In this document: positions 34,344 to 46,272 of the stretch, piece by piece
How the letters are laid out: every line of letters starts with the position of its first letter
Position numbering within the stretch: position 1 is the first letter of the stretch
Translations under genes and position numbers: made by a program
The notes under the pieces: generated by a model
Database searches by the model: none
Seen by the model: the letters and a program-made list of their open reading frames with translations, nothing else
What the model was told of the DNA's origin: nothing
From: Rhodanobacteraceae bacterium
GTDB lineage: Bacteria > Pseudomonadota > Gammaproteobacteria > Xanthomonadales > Xanthomonadaceae
NCBI GenBank assembly: GCA_024233975.1
Contig: JACKOX010000003.1
Coordinates: forward strand, 105,934-169,933
Length of the DNA stretch: 64,000 nt
Direction of reading: 5' to 3'

Positions 34344-36782
34344 ATGGTTGCAAGGGAATGCGACGACGTGTGGGGTTTGAAGCGACGGTCGGTTCCGGGT
34401 GTCGAAGAAATCCCGGATGGGCTCGACCAGCGCAGCGCGCGGCCTGCGCTGGTGGCTGCTGGCGTGACCCTGATCGCGGCGGTGGCGTTGACCATCCTCA
34501 CCACTACCATCGCCTTCGAGGTTCTCGGGTCGGCCACGGCATATATCAGCGGGGAGGGGCATTGGTCGCGAAGCCGGGTCCTGGCCGAAATGTTCCTCAA
34601 CCGCTACGGGCAGAGTGGTGATCCGGACGACCTGGCCAGTGCAAGGCGGGCACTGTCGGTGCCGCTGGGGGATCGCATGGCGCGCAGGGCGCTGGACAGC
34701 GACCCACCGGACCTTGCCCGCGCCCGAGTCGGGTTTCTGGCTGGCCGCAATGCGGAGGACGACCTCGACCGCATCATCTGGATGTATCGCCATGTTTCCT
34801 GGGCGCCGTATTTTTCCGAGGCGCTCGACGCCTGGGCGGCAGGCGACCGCAAACTCGACGTGATGATCGATGTCGCGGACCGCATGGAACGTCACTGGCG
34901 TGATCCCGAAGCCGGTCCGATCGATGCCGGGCTGCAGACGGAGCTGGACCAGATCGCCATCGACCTCGCGCGTGACGAGCGCGCGTTCGGTAGCCTGCTG
35001 ACCGAGGGTTCGGAATGGTTCCGCCGGGTCTTGCTGTTGGGTTACATCGTGTTCTTCCTGCTGGTGGCGGCCTTCACGGCGACGGTGTACGTGATTTCCC
35101 TGCGACGGATCCGCTCCACAGAATCCCTGTATCGCGCCGCCTTCGTGCAATCGGTCATGGGCATGGCCAAGCTGTTGCCGGATGGTCGCATCGTTGCGAT
35201 CAACAAGCCGTTGGCAAAGCTGCTGCGGCTGCCGTCGAGCGCGGCCATCGGAAGGCCTTTCGAGCGCTTTCTCGGCGGAGCGGATGGAACCGCCGGCAGT
35301 GCAGGGCAGCGACTGGAATGGTCGGTGTCGATGGAGCCGGTCGAACGGCAGATCGTGCGGGCGGACGGTTCCCGGGTCTGGTGCCGGATCAGCGTGTCAC
35401 CGGTGACCGATGATGATGGCGGCAACAATCCCCGCCGGGTGTTCGTCATGGTCGAGGATGTCACTGAATCCCGGCGCCTGTCCGAGTCGTTGGCCTATCA
35501 GGCCAGTCACGACAGCCTGACCGGCCTGATCAACCGCCGGGAAATCGAACGTCGCCTGAAAGGACTGCTTTCCGCGCCCGATGCGGACCAGCGGCGCCAC
35601 ACGCTGTGCTACGTGGATCTCGACCAGTTCAAGCTGATCAACGACACCTCCAGCCATTCGGCGGGAGACCAGCTGCTGATGCTGGTCGCCAGCACCCTGC
35701 CGGAGCATCTGCGTCCCGGAGACTGGATCGGTCGCCTCGGTGGCGACGAGTTCGCCGTCCTGCTTCGCGATACCCCGGGTGATCGTGGCCGCGTCATGGC
35801 GCAGTCGCTCAACCGGGCGCTGTCGGAAACCTCGCTGCTCTGGGAGGGGCGGCATTTCAACCTGACCTCAAGCATGGGTCTGGTCGAGATCAATTCCGAT
35901 ACGCCATCCGTGTCCTGGCTTCTGCGTGCCGCCGATACGGCCTGCTACCTGGCCAAGGAAGGCGGGCGCAACCGGGTGCACATGTATGTCGAGTCGGATA
36001 CCGAGGTCGCCCGGCGACAGGATGAAATGAGCTGGGTCGGGCATACGCGCGCGGCCATTGCCGAAGGTCGCCTGCGGTTGTTCGCGCAGAAGATCGTCGC
36101 CCTGCAGGGCCATCCCGAGGACAGCCTGCAATACGAAATCCTGGTGCGGCTGGAGGATGCCGACGGCCAGCTCTGGCAGCCGGGATCCTTCCTTGGTGCT
36201 GTGGAACGCTTTGGTCTGGCGCAGGAAGTTGATGTGCGGGTGGTGGAGCTGACGCTCAACACCCTGTCAGCGTCTCCACAGCATGTGGCGCGGCTGAACC
36301 TCTGCCACATCAATGTATCCGGGCAGTCGGTGGCGTCGGCCGCCTTTCGCAGCCGGATCATCGGTCTGCTGGATCGCTGCAGCATTCCGGCCAACAAGCT
36401 CTGTTTCGAACTGACCGAGACCTCATCCATCGGCGTTGGAGGCGAGGCGCGCGCCTTCATTGATGCGATGCGTTCCCGCGGCTGCCGGGTAGCGCTGGAT
36501 GACTTCGGCAGCGGGTTGTCCTCGTTCGCCTACCTCAAGACACTGCCGGTGGACATCCTGAAGATCGATGGCATGTTCGTCCGCGACGTCGAGACGAACC
36601 CGCTGGACATGGCGGTGGTGAATGCGGTGACCGCGGTGGGCAGGGCGCTGGGCAAGGTGACGGTGGCGGAGTGGGTTGAATCCGAAGCCACCCTGCAATG
36701 CCTGCGCGAGGCCGGTGTCGATCGCGCTCAGGGTTTCGTGCTGCATCGGCCCTGTCCGCTGGAGGAGCTGGTTGCCGATTGA
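34344..36782 (+). CDS. membrane-bound PAS-GGDEF-EAL cyclic-di-GMP enzyme
   Basis: An 812-residue protein with two membrane helices (about 36-58 and 230-253) flanking an extracytoplasmic sensor region, a PAS domain (about 260-372), a GGDEF domain with intact GGDEF (about 466-470) and an EAL domain. The EAL signature reads EIL in YEILVRL, keeping the metal-binding Glu, and CHINVSGQS, FELTETS, LDDFGSGLSSFAYL, LKIDG and RAQGFVLHRP are all present. Both cyclase and phosphodiesterase activities are thus possible. The start at 34344 was chosen for AGGGGAGCG upstream. It ends the right arm, 97 nt after the Roadblock gene, suggesting that the GTPase module signals to cyclic-di-GMP. Confidence 0.88.
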   Translation: MVARECDDVWGLKRRSVPGVEEIPDGLDQRSARPALVAAGVTLIAAVALTILTTTIAFEVLGSATAYISGEGHWSRSRVLAEMFLNRYGQSGDPDDLASARRALSVPLGDRMARRALDSDPPDLARARVGFLAGRNAEDDLDRIIWMYRHVSWAPYFSEALDAWAAGDRKLDVMIDVADRMERHWRDPEAGPIDAGLQTELDQIAIDLARDERAFGSLLTEGSEWFRRVLLLGYIVFFLLVAAFTATVYVISLRRIRSTESLYRAAFVQSVMGMAKLLPDGRIVAINKPLAKLLRLPSSAAIGRPFERFLGGADGTAGSAGQRLEWSVSMEPVERQIVRADGSRVWCRISVSPVTDDDGGNNPRRVFVMVEDVTESRRLSESLAYQASHDSLTGLINRREIERRLKGLLSAPDADQRRHTLCYVDLDQFKLINDTSSHSAGDQLLMLVASTLPEHLRPGDWIGRLGGDEFAVLLRDTPGDRGRVMAQSLNRALSETSLLWEGRHFNLTSSMGLVEINSDTPSVSWLLRAADTACYLAKEGGRNRVHMYVESDTEVARRQDEMSWVGHTRAAIAEGRLRLFAQKIVALQGHPEDSLQYEILVRLEDADGQLWQPGSFLGAVERFGLAQEVDVRVVELTLNTLSASPQHVARLNLCHINVSGQSVASAAFRSRIIGLLDRCSIPANKLCFELTETSSIGVGGEARAFIDAMRSRGCRVALDDFGSGLSSFAYLKTLPVDILKIDGMFVRDVETNPLDMAVVNAVTAVGRALGKVTVAEWVESEATLQCLREAGVDRAQGFVLHRPCPLEELVAD

Positions 36783-36830
36783 GCGGTTGCGCTCCGGGCA
36801 CGCAGGTCCCGCAATGATGTCCGGAAACGA

Positions 36831-36856
36831 AAAGGCCGCGACGAATCGCGGCCTTT
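36831..36856 (-). terminator. rho-independent terminator between tsf and the convergent GGDEF-EAL gene
   Basis: AAAGGCCGCGA and TCGCGGCCTTT form an 11-bp perfect stem around CGAA. On the minus strand the stem ends in CCTTTTC, a short U-run 30-55 nt after the tsf stop. On the plus strand it also lies after the GGDEF-EAL gene, so it probably works in both directions. Confidence 0.75.
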
Positions 36857-36883
36857 CCGTGTTGCCGGTTGGCTATGCCGGTC

Positions 36884-37756
<873 letters not shown>

Positions 37757-37827
37757 GGGGTTACCTCAATGTGATGTCGTGCCGCGGCCATGACCGCAGA
37801 CACAGGGGAAGCGGGAATTGCGGGGTG

Positions 37828-37855
37828 CGACGCACGCGGCGAACCGCGTGCGTCG
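37828..37855 (-). other. UUCG-capped 12-bp hairpin between rpsB and tsf
   Basis: On the minus strand CGACGCACGCGG, loop TTCG, CCGCGTGCGTCG gives a perfect 12-bp stem with the very stable UUCG tetraloop. It starts 9 nt after the rpsB stop and has no U-tract, so it is more likely an mRNA stability, processing or partial-termination element that sets the S2:EF-Ts ratio. The gap holds nothing else. Confidence 0.7.
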
Positions 37856-37863
37856 AGGCGACA

Positions 37864-38748
<885 letters not shown>

Positions 38749-38951
38749 CTGAAAATCCTCAAACGTGAGCCCGCCGCCGGAAAGGTAGTGGCGGTTCGTG
38801 GCTCGGGGTTGGTCCTCCCCGCGGCTGCCGTTTCGACCTCATTCCAAACCGGATGAGGCACCCCGAAACGGGTTGGCGACGCGGGTGTGTATTCACCGGT
38901 GACGTCCGGCGTGGACGGCTGAAGGGCGAAAACGCCCGACAAAGCCCGCGA

Positions 38952-38981
38952 ATTATAGGCGGCTGGCAGTTGGCGGCGCAA
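38952..38981 (-). promoter_or_regulatory. rpsB-tsf promoter and leader
   Basis: On the minus strand TTGCGC (38981-38976), 18 nt and a perfect TATAAT (38957-38952), followed by a GC-rich discriminator (TCGCGGGC) of the kind found at growth-rate-controlled ribosomal promoters. The leader to the ATG at 38748 is about 195 nt and includes the hairpin GGGCG-AAAA-CGCCC (38924-38937). S2 is known to autoregulate its own mRNA in enterobacteria, so this leader is a candidate binding site (inference). Confidence 0.65.
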
Positions 38982-38998
38982 GCCGCGATAATTGGCGG

Positions 38999-39775
38999 AT
39001 GAGCGTAACCATCAAGACCCCCGAACAGATCGAGAAGATGCGCGTTGCCGGCCGCATGGTCGCCGAGGTGCTGGACATGATCGGTGAATACGTCCAGCCG
39101 GGCGTGACCACCGAAGAGCTGGATCGCCGCTGCCACGACTTCATCGTCAACGAGCTGAAGGCAATCCCGGCCAACGTCGGCTACAAGGGCTTTCCGGCCA
39201 CCAGCTGCACGTCGGTCAACAACGTCATCTGCCACGGCATCCCGAGCCCGGCCAAGATCCTCAAGGACGGCGACATCATCAATATCGATGTCACCGTCAT
39301 CAAGGACGGCTGGCACGGCGATCACAGCCGCATGTTCTTCGCCGGCGAGCCGTCGGTGCTGGCCAAGCGCCTGGTCGAGGTGACCCGCGAGGCGATGTGG
39401 CGCGGCATCCGTGCCGTGAAGCCCGGCGCCACGCTGGGCGACATCGGTCATGCAATCCAGACCTATGCCGAAGGCGAGCGCTTCTCGGTGGTTCGCGAGT
39501 ACTGCGGCCACGGCATCGGTCAGGTCTATCACGAGGATCCGCAGATACTGCACTACGGCCGTCCCGGCGCCGGCATGGCGCTGGAAAAGGGCATGTGCTT
39601 CACCATCGAGCCGATGATCAACGCCGGCGCGCGGCATACGCGACTGCTGCCGGACGGCTGGACGGTGGTCACCAAGGACCGCTCGCTGTCCGCGCAGTGG
39701 GAACATACGGTGACGGTGACCGACGACGGCGTCGAGGTGCTGACGCGGATTCCCGGAGACGACAACGTCCCCTAG
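38999..39775 (+). CDS. map: methionine aminopeptidase, type I
   Basis: Map removes the initiator methionine from nascent proteins. The 258-residue protein starts MSVTIKTPEQIEKMRVAGRM and has the five metal ligands of the pita-bread fold: Asp in INIDVTVIKDGWHGD, a second Asp in GDHSRMF, His in GHGIGQVYHE, Glu in CFTIEPM and Glu in SAQWEHTVTV. It is divergent from rpsB, the common arrangement, and glnD follows after 24 nt. Confidence 0.96.
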   Translation: MSVTIKTPEQIEKMRVAGRMVAEVLDMIGEYVQPGVTTEELDRRCHDFIVNELKAIPANVGYKGFPATSCTSVNNVICHGIPSPAKILKDGDIINIDVTVIKDGWHGDHSRMFFAGEPSVLAKRLVEVTREAMWRGIRAVKPGATLGDIGHAIQTYAEGERFSVVREYCGHGIGQVYHEDPQILHYGRPGAGMALEKGMCFTIEPMINAGARHTRLLPDGWTVVTKDRSLSAQWEHTVTVTDDGVEVLTRIPGDDNVP

Positions 39776-39799
39776 CGGATAGGCACCGACCCGGCCACG

Positions 39800-42513
39800 A
39801 TGAGCAGCAGCCCGCCAGATTCGACGGTGTCGCCCAGCGCGGCGCGGATCTCGGCGTCCTTGGCGGATGCGCTCACGGATGCCGACTGGTTGGCGGCGGC
39901 ACGCGAGGCGCTGGCGCAAAGCAGCGAATCACTGGGTGCCGATTTCGAACGCGGCATGGACATCGACCGCCTGCTGGCGCGGCGCGCCCGGGATGTCGAT
40001 GCGGTGCTGGTGGCGGCGTGGCGGCGCGCCTTGCCGGAGAACTCACCGGCCTGCCTGATCGCGACCGGTGGCTACGGTCGTGGCGAGCTGTTTCCCGAGT
40101 CCGACATCGACCTTCTGGTGCTGGTCGAATCCGCCGATGAGGCGCTTTTTCGCGACGGACTGGAGAGATTTTTCGCCAGTCTCTGGGATATCGGCCTGTC
40201 ACCCGGGCATGCGCTGCGTTCGCTGGAACAATGCGTGCAGCTGGCCGCCGACGACCTGACGGTGGTGACCGCGCTGATGGAAGCGCGGCTGCTGGCCGGT
40301 CCGCCCGAGGCCTTTGATGCACTGATGATGGCCATTTCTCCGGACCGGATGTGGCCTGCCTCCGACTACTTCCGCGCCAAGCGGCAGGAGCAGATCGAGC
40401 GCCACGCACGTTACAACGACACCGCCTACAACCTGGAGCCCAATCTGAAGGACGGCCCGGGCGGCTTGCGAGACGTGCAGACCCTGCTGTGGATGGCGCG
40501 GCGGCTGCTGGGTCGAGGTGGCCTTGCCGCGTTCGCCGCCAGCGGCGCGCTGGGTGAGGACGAGTTTGGCACGCTGGAGCGCGAACGTCGGGCCCTGTCG
40601 CGCCTGCGCTTCGGCCTGCATCGGGTAGCCGGACGCCGCGAGGAGCGCCTGCTGTTCGAACACCAGAAGGAATTGGCGCGGCTGTTTGGCTTCGAGGACC
40701 GGCACCGGGAGAACCTGGCGGTCGAGCAGTTGATGCAGGGCTTCTATCGCAGCGCCGCACTGGTCCTTCGCCTGAACTCGCGCATCCTGCAGCGCTTCGA
40801 AGAGCATCTGTCCGCGGCCAGTGGCGAAGGCCCGGAGGCGCCCGTTGCGCTGGAGGATGGTTTCGAGATCCGCCGTGGCTACCTGGCGGTCGCCGATGTT
40901 TCGCGGTTCCGTCGCGAGCCGCTCAGCATCCTGCGCCTGTTCCAGGTCTGGCAGCGGCTTCCTTCGGTATCCGCGCTTCACTCGGAGACCGCGCGTGCCC
41001 TGGGCGAGGCGCTGGATGTCGTCGGCGACCAGCTGGATGGCGATCCCGAGGCGGCACGCGAATTCATGGCCATCGTGCGCGGGCCCGGCGCGGTGGATCA
41101 GCTGTCGCGCATGGCGCGTCTGGGCGTGCTCGGTCGCTACCTGCCGGCTTTCGGGCGTGTGTCCGGCCGAATGCAGTTCGACCTGTTCCACGTCTACACC
41201 GTGGACGAGCACACGCTGGCGGTGCTGCGGAACATCGCCAGTTTCGCCAACGAGAAATCCGCCGACCGCTTTTCGCTGGCGCACCAGGTATGGCCACGCC
41301 TGCGCAAGCCGGAGCTGCTGTTGCTGGCCGGCCTGTTCCACGACATCGCCAAGGGTCGAGGTGGTGATCACTCGGAACTGGGTGCGGAGGATGCCCGCGC
41401 CTTCGGGCAGCAGCATGGATTGACGGCGGCCGAAACCGACCTCATCGAATGGCTGGTGCGCCAGCATCTGCTGATGTCGGTCACCGCTCAGCGCAAGGAC
41501 ATTTCCGACCCCGAGGTGGTGCAGACCTTTGGTCGGCAGGTCGGTGATCGCGAACGCCTGGACTACCTCTACCTGCTCACCGTGGCCGACATCGCCGGCA
41601 CCAGTCCGAAGCTGTGGAATGCCTGGAAGGATCGCCTGCTGGCCGACCTCTACGCCGCTACGCGCTTTGCCCTTCGCCGTGGGCTGGAGCATCGCGCCTA
41701 CGCCGAGGAGCGCATCGCCGAGACCCGCGAGGCGGCCCGTGAGCGCCTGCACAAGGCCGGACTCGATGACCAGCGAATCGACGCGGTGTGGGCCGAGTTC
41801 CCGGACGAAAGCTACCTGCGCTACCGGCCCGAGCAGATCGCCTGGCAGACCATCGGCATCGCCGGGCATCACGCGCGTCATCCTGACGATGACAATGCCG
41901 CGCTGGTGCTGGCGCGCCCGCATCAGCGGCCGGGTGCGCTGGAAGTCTTTGTCTACTGCCCGGATCGCGACGGCCTGTTCGCCACGGTGGCGGCGGCGCT
42001 GGATCGTCTGGAGCTGCCAGTGGTGGAGGCGAGGGTAGTCAACTCGCTGCGTGGCATGAGCCTCGACACCTTCCAGGTGGTCGACACCGGTCGCGGCGTG
42101 ATCGATCCGGAACGTCGTGCCCAGGTGATCGTGGATCGCCTGGATCGCGCGCTGGCGAAGACGCCATATCGCGTTGATCCCGTGCGCCGCGCGGTGCCGC
42201 GCCAGTTGCGCCACTTCCGCATGCCGGCGCAGGTCGAGTTCCGGCAGATACCCGAGCATGACGTCACCGAGCTGAGCCTGGTCTGTGCCGACCGGCCCGG
42301 CCTGCTGGCGCAGGTTGCGGCGGTGCTGCGTGAACATGACCTCCGCGTCCACGACGCACGCATCGCCACCTATGGCGAGCGCGTCGAGGACATCTTCCAG
42401 ATCAGCGACGAGGCGGATCACGCCATCGTCGACGAGGCCCGACTTGCCGCCCTGCGGCAGGCTCTGGTCGAATGTGTCGACTCCGCCTACGGAAAGGAAA
42501 CCGGGAAAGCCTC

Positions 42514-42517
<4 letters not shown>
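39800..42517 (+). CDS. glnD: bifunctional PII uridylyltransferase/uridylyl-removing enzyme
   Basis: GlnD is the glutamine sensor that uridylylates PII proteins when nitrogen is short and removes UMP when glutamine is high. The 905-residue protein has the nucleotidyltransferase site GGYGRGELFPESDIDLLVL (near residue 95), the central GlnD domain, an HD domain with GLFHDIAKGRGGDHSELGAE for deuridylylation, and two C-terminal ACT domains (VYCPDRDGLFATVA and VCADRPGLLAQVA). Its stop overlaps the dapD start by four bases. Confidence 0.96.
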
Positions 42518-43361
<844 letters not shown>

Positions 43362-43362
<1 letters not shown>

Positions 43363-43787
43363 TGGCTTTGCGATTGGTCAAGAGCGATAGCAACAGCGCA
43401 CCGAAAGCTGCGCCATCGACTGATGGCGTGGTGCTTTACGGTTTGAGCAGCTGCGACACCTGTCGCAAGGCGCGGCGCTGGCTGGATCGCAAGGGCATCG
43501 ATTTCCACTTCGTCGACTATCGTGCCGAGCCGGTTCCCAGCGACACGCTGCGTCGCTGGGCGGACGAACTGGGTGGCTGGGACCAGCTGATCAATCGCGC
43601 CAGCACCACCTGGCGGCAGTTGCCCGAGGCACGCAAGTCTCCGGGTTCCGGGGCCGAGTGGGTTGTTCTGCTTCGCGATCACCCGGCGCTGATCAAGCGC
43701 CCGGTGCTGGTGACGCCGGATGGTGCGGTCAGCGTGGGGTTCAAGGACACGCTTTTCGCGGCCCGCTTGGGCACGGCCGCGCCATGA
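43362..43787 (+). CDS. ArsC/Spx-family thioredoxin-fold protein (YffB-like)
   Basis: A 141-residue member of the arsenate-reductase-like family. The N-terminal CDTCRKARRWL contains the C-x-x-C-like pair in the active-site loop, and RPVLVTPDGAVSVGF is the conserved cis-Pro region. A related gene, yffB, sits just before dapE in E. coli, as here, but true arsenate reduction is doubtful for this subgroup. The GTG start overlaps the dapD stop by one base (TAGTG), and its stop overlaps dapE by four bases, so the genes form one coupled unit. Confidence 0.8.
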
Positions 43788-44956
43788 ATGCGCTCACGCC
43801 GGACGCTGGCGAGGCCACGCTGGCGCTGGCCGAGGATCTGATTGCGCGGCAGTCAGTAACGCCCGATGACAACGGCTGCCAGTCGATGATTGCGCAGCGT
43901 CTCAGTGCCGCCGGGTTCCACATCCATCGCCTGGAATTCGGTGACGTGTCCAATCTCCTGGCCGTCCATGGCGATGCGGGACCGAGCCTGATGTTTCTGG
44001 GACACACCGACGTGGTTCCGCCGGGTCCGCTGGAGGATTGGGACAGCGACCCGTTCGAGCCGAGTCGTCGCGATGGCTGTCTGTATGGCCGAGGAGCGGC
44101 CGACATGAAGGGCGCCGTGGCGGCCATGACCGTGGCGCTGGAGCAGCTGGCGCCGGCCATGGCTGGTCGACCGGGCCGCCTGATGCTGCTGCTGACCTCC
44201 GATGAGGAAGGCCCGGCCCAGGACGGCGTTCGCCGCGTGGCGCCCTGGCTAAGGGACCATGGGCTGGTGCCCGACTATTGCGTGGTGGGCGAGCCGTCGT
44301 CGGTCGAGCGGCTGGGTGACCTCGTGCGGATCGGGCGGCGCGGCTCACTGCATGGCCGCCTGCGCGTACACGGCGTGCAGGGGCACGTGGCCTATCCGGA
44401 CAAGGCGCTCAACCCGATCCACGCGCTGGCGCCGGCACTGGCCGAACTGGTGGCGCTGGACTGGGATGACGGCGTGGTCGAGAACGGCGTCCAGGTGTTC
44501 CCGCCGACCAGTTTCCAGGTTTCCAACATCAATGCCGGTACCGGTGCGGACAACGTGATCCCCGGTCGGCTGGAGGCGCTGGTCAACTTCCGCTTCTGTC
44601 CGGCATCGACGCCGGAACGGCTGCGTCATCGCGTGGAAACCATCCTGTCGCGCCACGGCGTTGACTACACAATCGGCTGGCGGTTGTCCGGCGAACCCTT
44701 CCTGACTTCGCCCGGACGGCTGCGTGAAGCGGTGGATTCGGCGGTGATGTCGGTCTGCGGCATCCAGTCCCGCGCGGATACCGGTGGCGGCACGTCGGAT
44801 GGGCGCTTCATCGCGCCGCTGGGCAGTGAAGTGGTGGAGGTCGGGCTGGTCAACGCCAGCATCCACAAGGTCAATGAGCACGCGAACCTGACAGACCTGC
44901 GGCGCCTGCCGCAGGTCTACCAAGCCATCGGACAAGCCCTGCTGCTGACCGACTGA
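43784..44956 (+). CDS. dapE: succinyl-diaminopimelate desuccinylase
   Basis: DapE is a dizinc M20-family hydrolase that releases succinate from N-succinyl-L,L-DAP. The 390-residue protein has FLGHTDVVPPG with the first zinc His and Asp, YGRGAADMKGAVAA with the bridging Asp, TSDEEGPA with the catalytic Glu pair, and C-terminal VGLVNASIHKVNEH with the last His. The start at 43784 overlaps the yffB-like stop (ATGA). The glnD-dapD-yffB-dapE run appears to be one operon. Confidence 0.95.
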   Translation: MNALTPDAGEATLALAEDLIARQSVTPDDNGCQSMIAQRLSAAGFHIHRLEFGDVSNLLAVHGDAGPSLMFLGHTDVVPPGPLEDWDSDPFEPSRRDGCLYGRGAADMKGAVAAMTVALEQLAPAMAGRPGRLMLLLTSDEEGPAQDGVRRVAPWLRDHGLVPDYCVVGEPSSVERLGDLVRIGRRGSLHGRLRVHGVQGHVAYPDKALNPIHALAPALAELVALDWDDGVVENGVQVFPPTSFQVSNINAGTGADNVIPGRLEALVNFRFCPASTPERLRHRVETILSRHGVDYTIGWRLSGEPFLTSPGRLREAVDSAVMSVCGIQSRADTGGGTSDGRFIAPLGSEVVEVGLVNASIHKVNEHANLTDLRRLPQVYQAIGQALLLTD

Positions 44957-45003
44957 ATCCGGGTGCTGGCGCCGTCAGGGTTGGCGCGGAGGTTGGTGCG
45001 CTG

Positions 45004-45408
45004 TCAGGACGCCATCGTCGTCGCGCGGCGGGCGGCGCTGCCGTAGGTGCCCTTCAGGCGACCCAGGAAGCCCAGCACCTCGCGGTGAACACCGTTCATG
45101 CTGCCCTGCTGCGAACCCTGGGTTTCGTGGAAGACGGTGGCCAGCCAGACGGCCAGGCCGCGGTTGCGCAGCTGCGGCACGGTGGAACGGGCGCGACCCA
45201 GCGCCTGCTCGGCGGCATCGCCCCAGGGGCGGTCCGGATCGCTGGTGTTGGACGGCTGCGGGCCGCGGTCGATTTCCTGCTGGGCAAGCAGCGCCAGTTC
45301 CAGCTGCTCCTTGCGATTCATCGAGTCGATCAGCTTGGCCACCTCGCGCGCCTGGCGGGTGAGGGCCAGAGGCCGGGTCATTTCGTAGAAGCGGGTGATG
45401 AATCGCAT
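45004..45408 (-). CDS. uncharacterised protein downstream of a CRP/Clp-type site
   Basis: A 134-residue soluble protein of unknown function. It is helical and Arg-rich, with RQAREVAKLIDSMNRKEQLELALLAQQE near the middle of the N-terminal half (quoted blocks: RQAREVAKLID and RKEQLELALLAQQE). No signal peptide or membrane helix is visible. The ATG at 45408 has GGAG about 10 nt upstream. It stands alone, converging on dapE with 47 nt between. A perfect TGTGA-N6-TCACA palindrome lies 76 nt upstream, suggesting control by a CRP-like protein. Confidence 0.6.
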   Translation of the reverse strand: MRFITRFYEMTRPLALTRQAREVAKLIDSMNRKEQLELALLAQQEIDRGPQPSNTSDPDRPWGDAAEQALGRARSTVPQLRNRGLAVWLATVFHETQGSQQGSMNGVHREVLGFLGRLKGTYGSAARRATTMAS

Positions 45409-45483
45409 GCGCTGGCGTCTCCGGTGGTCCCGTTTCGGCGGCCTCTGGAGGGTCGTCGTGGCGGGAGGCTTCCCTGTAGCTTG

Positions 45484-45499
45484 TGTGAATCAGTTCACA
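45484..45499. promoter_or_regulatory. perfect CRP/Clp-type palindrome
   Basis: TGTGAATCAGTTCACA matches TGTGA-N6-TCACA in all ten positions and is itself a perfect inverted repeat of TGTGAA. It lies in the 216-bp gap 45409-45624 upstream of the unknown gene ending at 45004. Xanthomonads use the CRP homologue Clp for such sites. No clear promoter boxes were found beside it. Confidence 0.6.
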
Positions 45500-45597
45500 A
45501 AAATCCGTGGTCGATGCGGTCGTTGTCGTGACGAAAGTGACGCTAGCACCGACTGGAGGCGCAGATTGTGATGGAATCCCGCAGAAATTGCCAGTAG

Positions 45598-45619
45598 CTG
45601 ACGATATGCGTCAGTTTTT
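45598..45619 (+). terminator. possible terminator hairpin near the ExoD-like gene
   Basis: CTGACG and CGTCAG flank ATATG and are followed by TTTTT (45615-45619) on the plus strand. It points towards the 3' end of the minus-strand ExoD-like gene, so it would stop plus-strand antisense transcription; it could also act as a weaker stem for the ExoD-like transcript. Confidence 0.35.
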
Positions 45620-45624
45620 GTCAG

Positions 45625-46248
45625 TCAGCCCAGCAGGCGGCCCAGAAGGTCGAGAACCTGCTGTGACAGCAGCACAAAGACGCCGGCGGCGACCAGGCTC
45701 AGAATCCAGGCCACCACCATCAGCCGCCCGTCCCGTTCGAGCAGGGCCAGGCAGAACAGCAGCATGAGGACGCCGAGCGGGTAGTTGGTGAACGGAATCG
45801 GCAGCGACAGCAGCACGCCGCTGATGGCAATCAACAGGCCATTGATGGCCTGGGCAAGGCGCGAACTGGTCAGCAGTGGCCAGCGTGGCCGTGCCAGGCG
45901 TTCAAGCCGCTGCAGCCAGCGACCGCGGCGGTCGAGGAACTGCTGCAGGCGCTTTCCGTCCAGCGGTTGCTGGCGGATTTTTCCCGGCAGCCAGGGATGC
46001 GACTGCAGGAACAGCAGCTGCAGGCCGATCAGCGCGCATAGCGGTCCGGTGATCGCGCCGACCGGCAGCGGCAGGAAGGTCGGCAGCGTGACCAGCAACA
46101 GCAGCACGCCGAAACCGCGGGGTCCGAAACGGTCGACCAGATCGCTGAGGTGGAGGGGCTGCTGTCGGGCTTCCGTGGCAAGGGCGGCCAGCAACTCGCT
46201 GACACTGTGGGCCTGAAGGTCAGCCGGCTCGTCGTCCGCAGGGTTCAT
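45625..46248 (-). CDS. ExoD-family membrane protein
   Basis: A 207-residue inner-membrane protein of the ExoD family, first tied to exopolysaccharide production in rhizobia; its biochemical role is unknown. After a short hydrophilic start with LSDLVDRFGPRGFG, it has about five hydrophobic helices, including VLLLLVTLPTFLPLPVGAIT, typical of the family, and GVLLSLPIPFTNYPLGVLML. The ATG is at 46248. It lies 24 nt downstream of the CorC/CNNM-like gene and may be cotranscribed with it. Confidence 0.8.
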   Translation of the reverse strand: MNPADDEPADLQAHSVSELLAALATEARQQPLHLSDLVDRFGPRGFGVLLLLVTLPTFLPLPVGAITGPLCALIGLQLLFLQSHPWLPGKIRQQPLDGKRLQQFLDRRGRWLQRLERLARPRWPLLTSSRLAQAINGLLIAISGVLLSLPIPFTNYPLGVLMLLFCLALLERDGRLMVVAWILSLVAAGVFVLLSQQVLDLLGRLLG

Positions 46249-46272
46249 GGCGAACGCCGCTCGGCGATGGCC

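Noticed and set aside
40199..42421. 740-codon minus-strand open frame over glnD
   Set aside because: Antisense to glnD, whose protein is conserved along its whole length.
45625..45640. Repeated GTCAG blocks near the hairpin at 45598 as a possible short repeat family
   Set aside because: Only three or four 5-base copies, part of the hairpin arms; too little to call a repeat.
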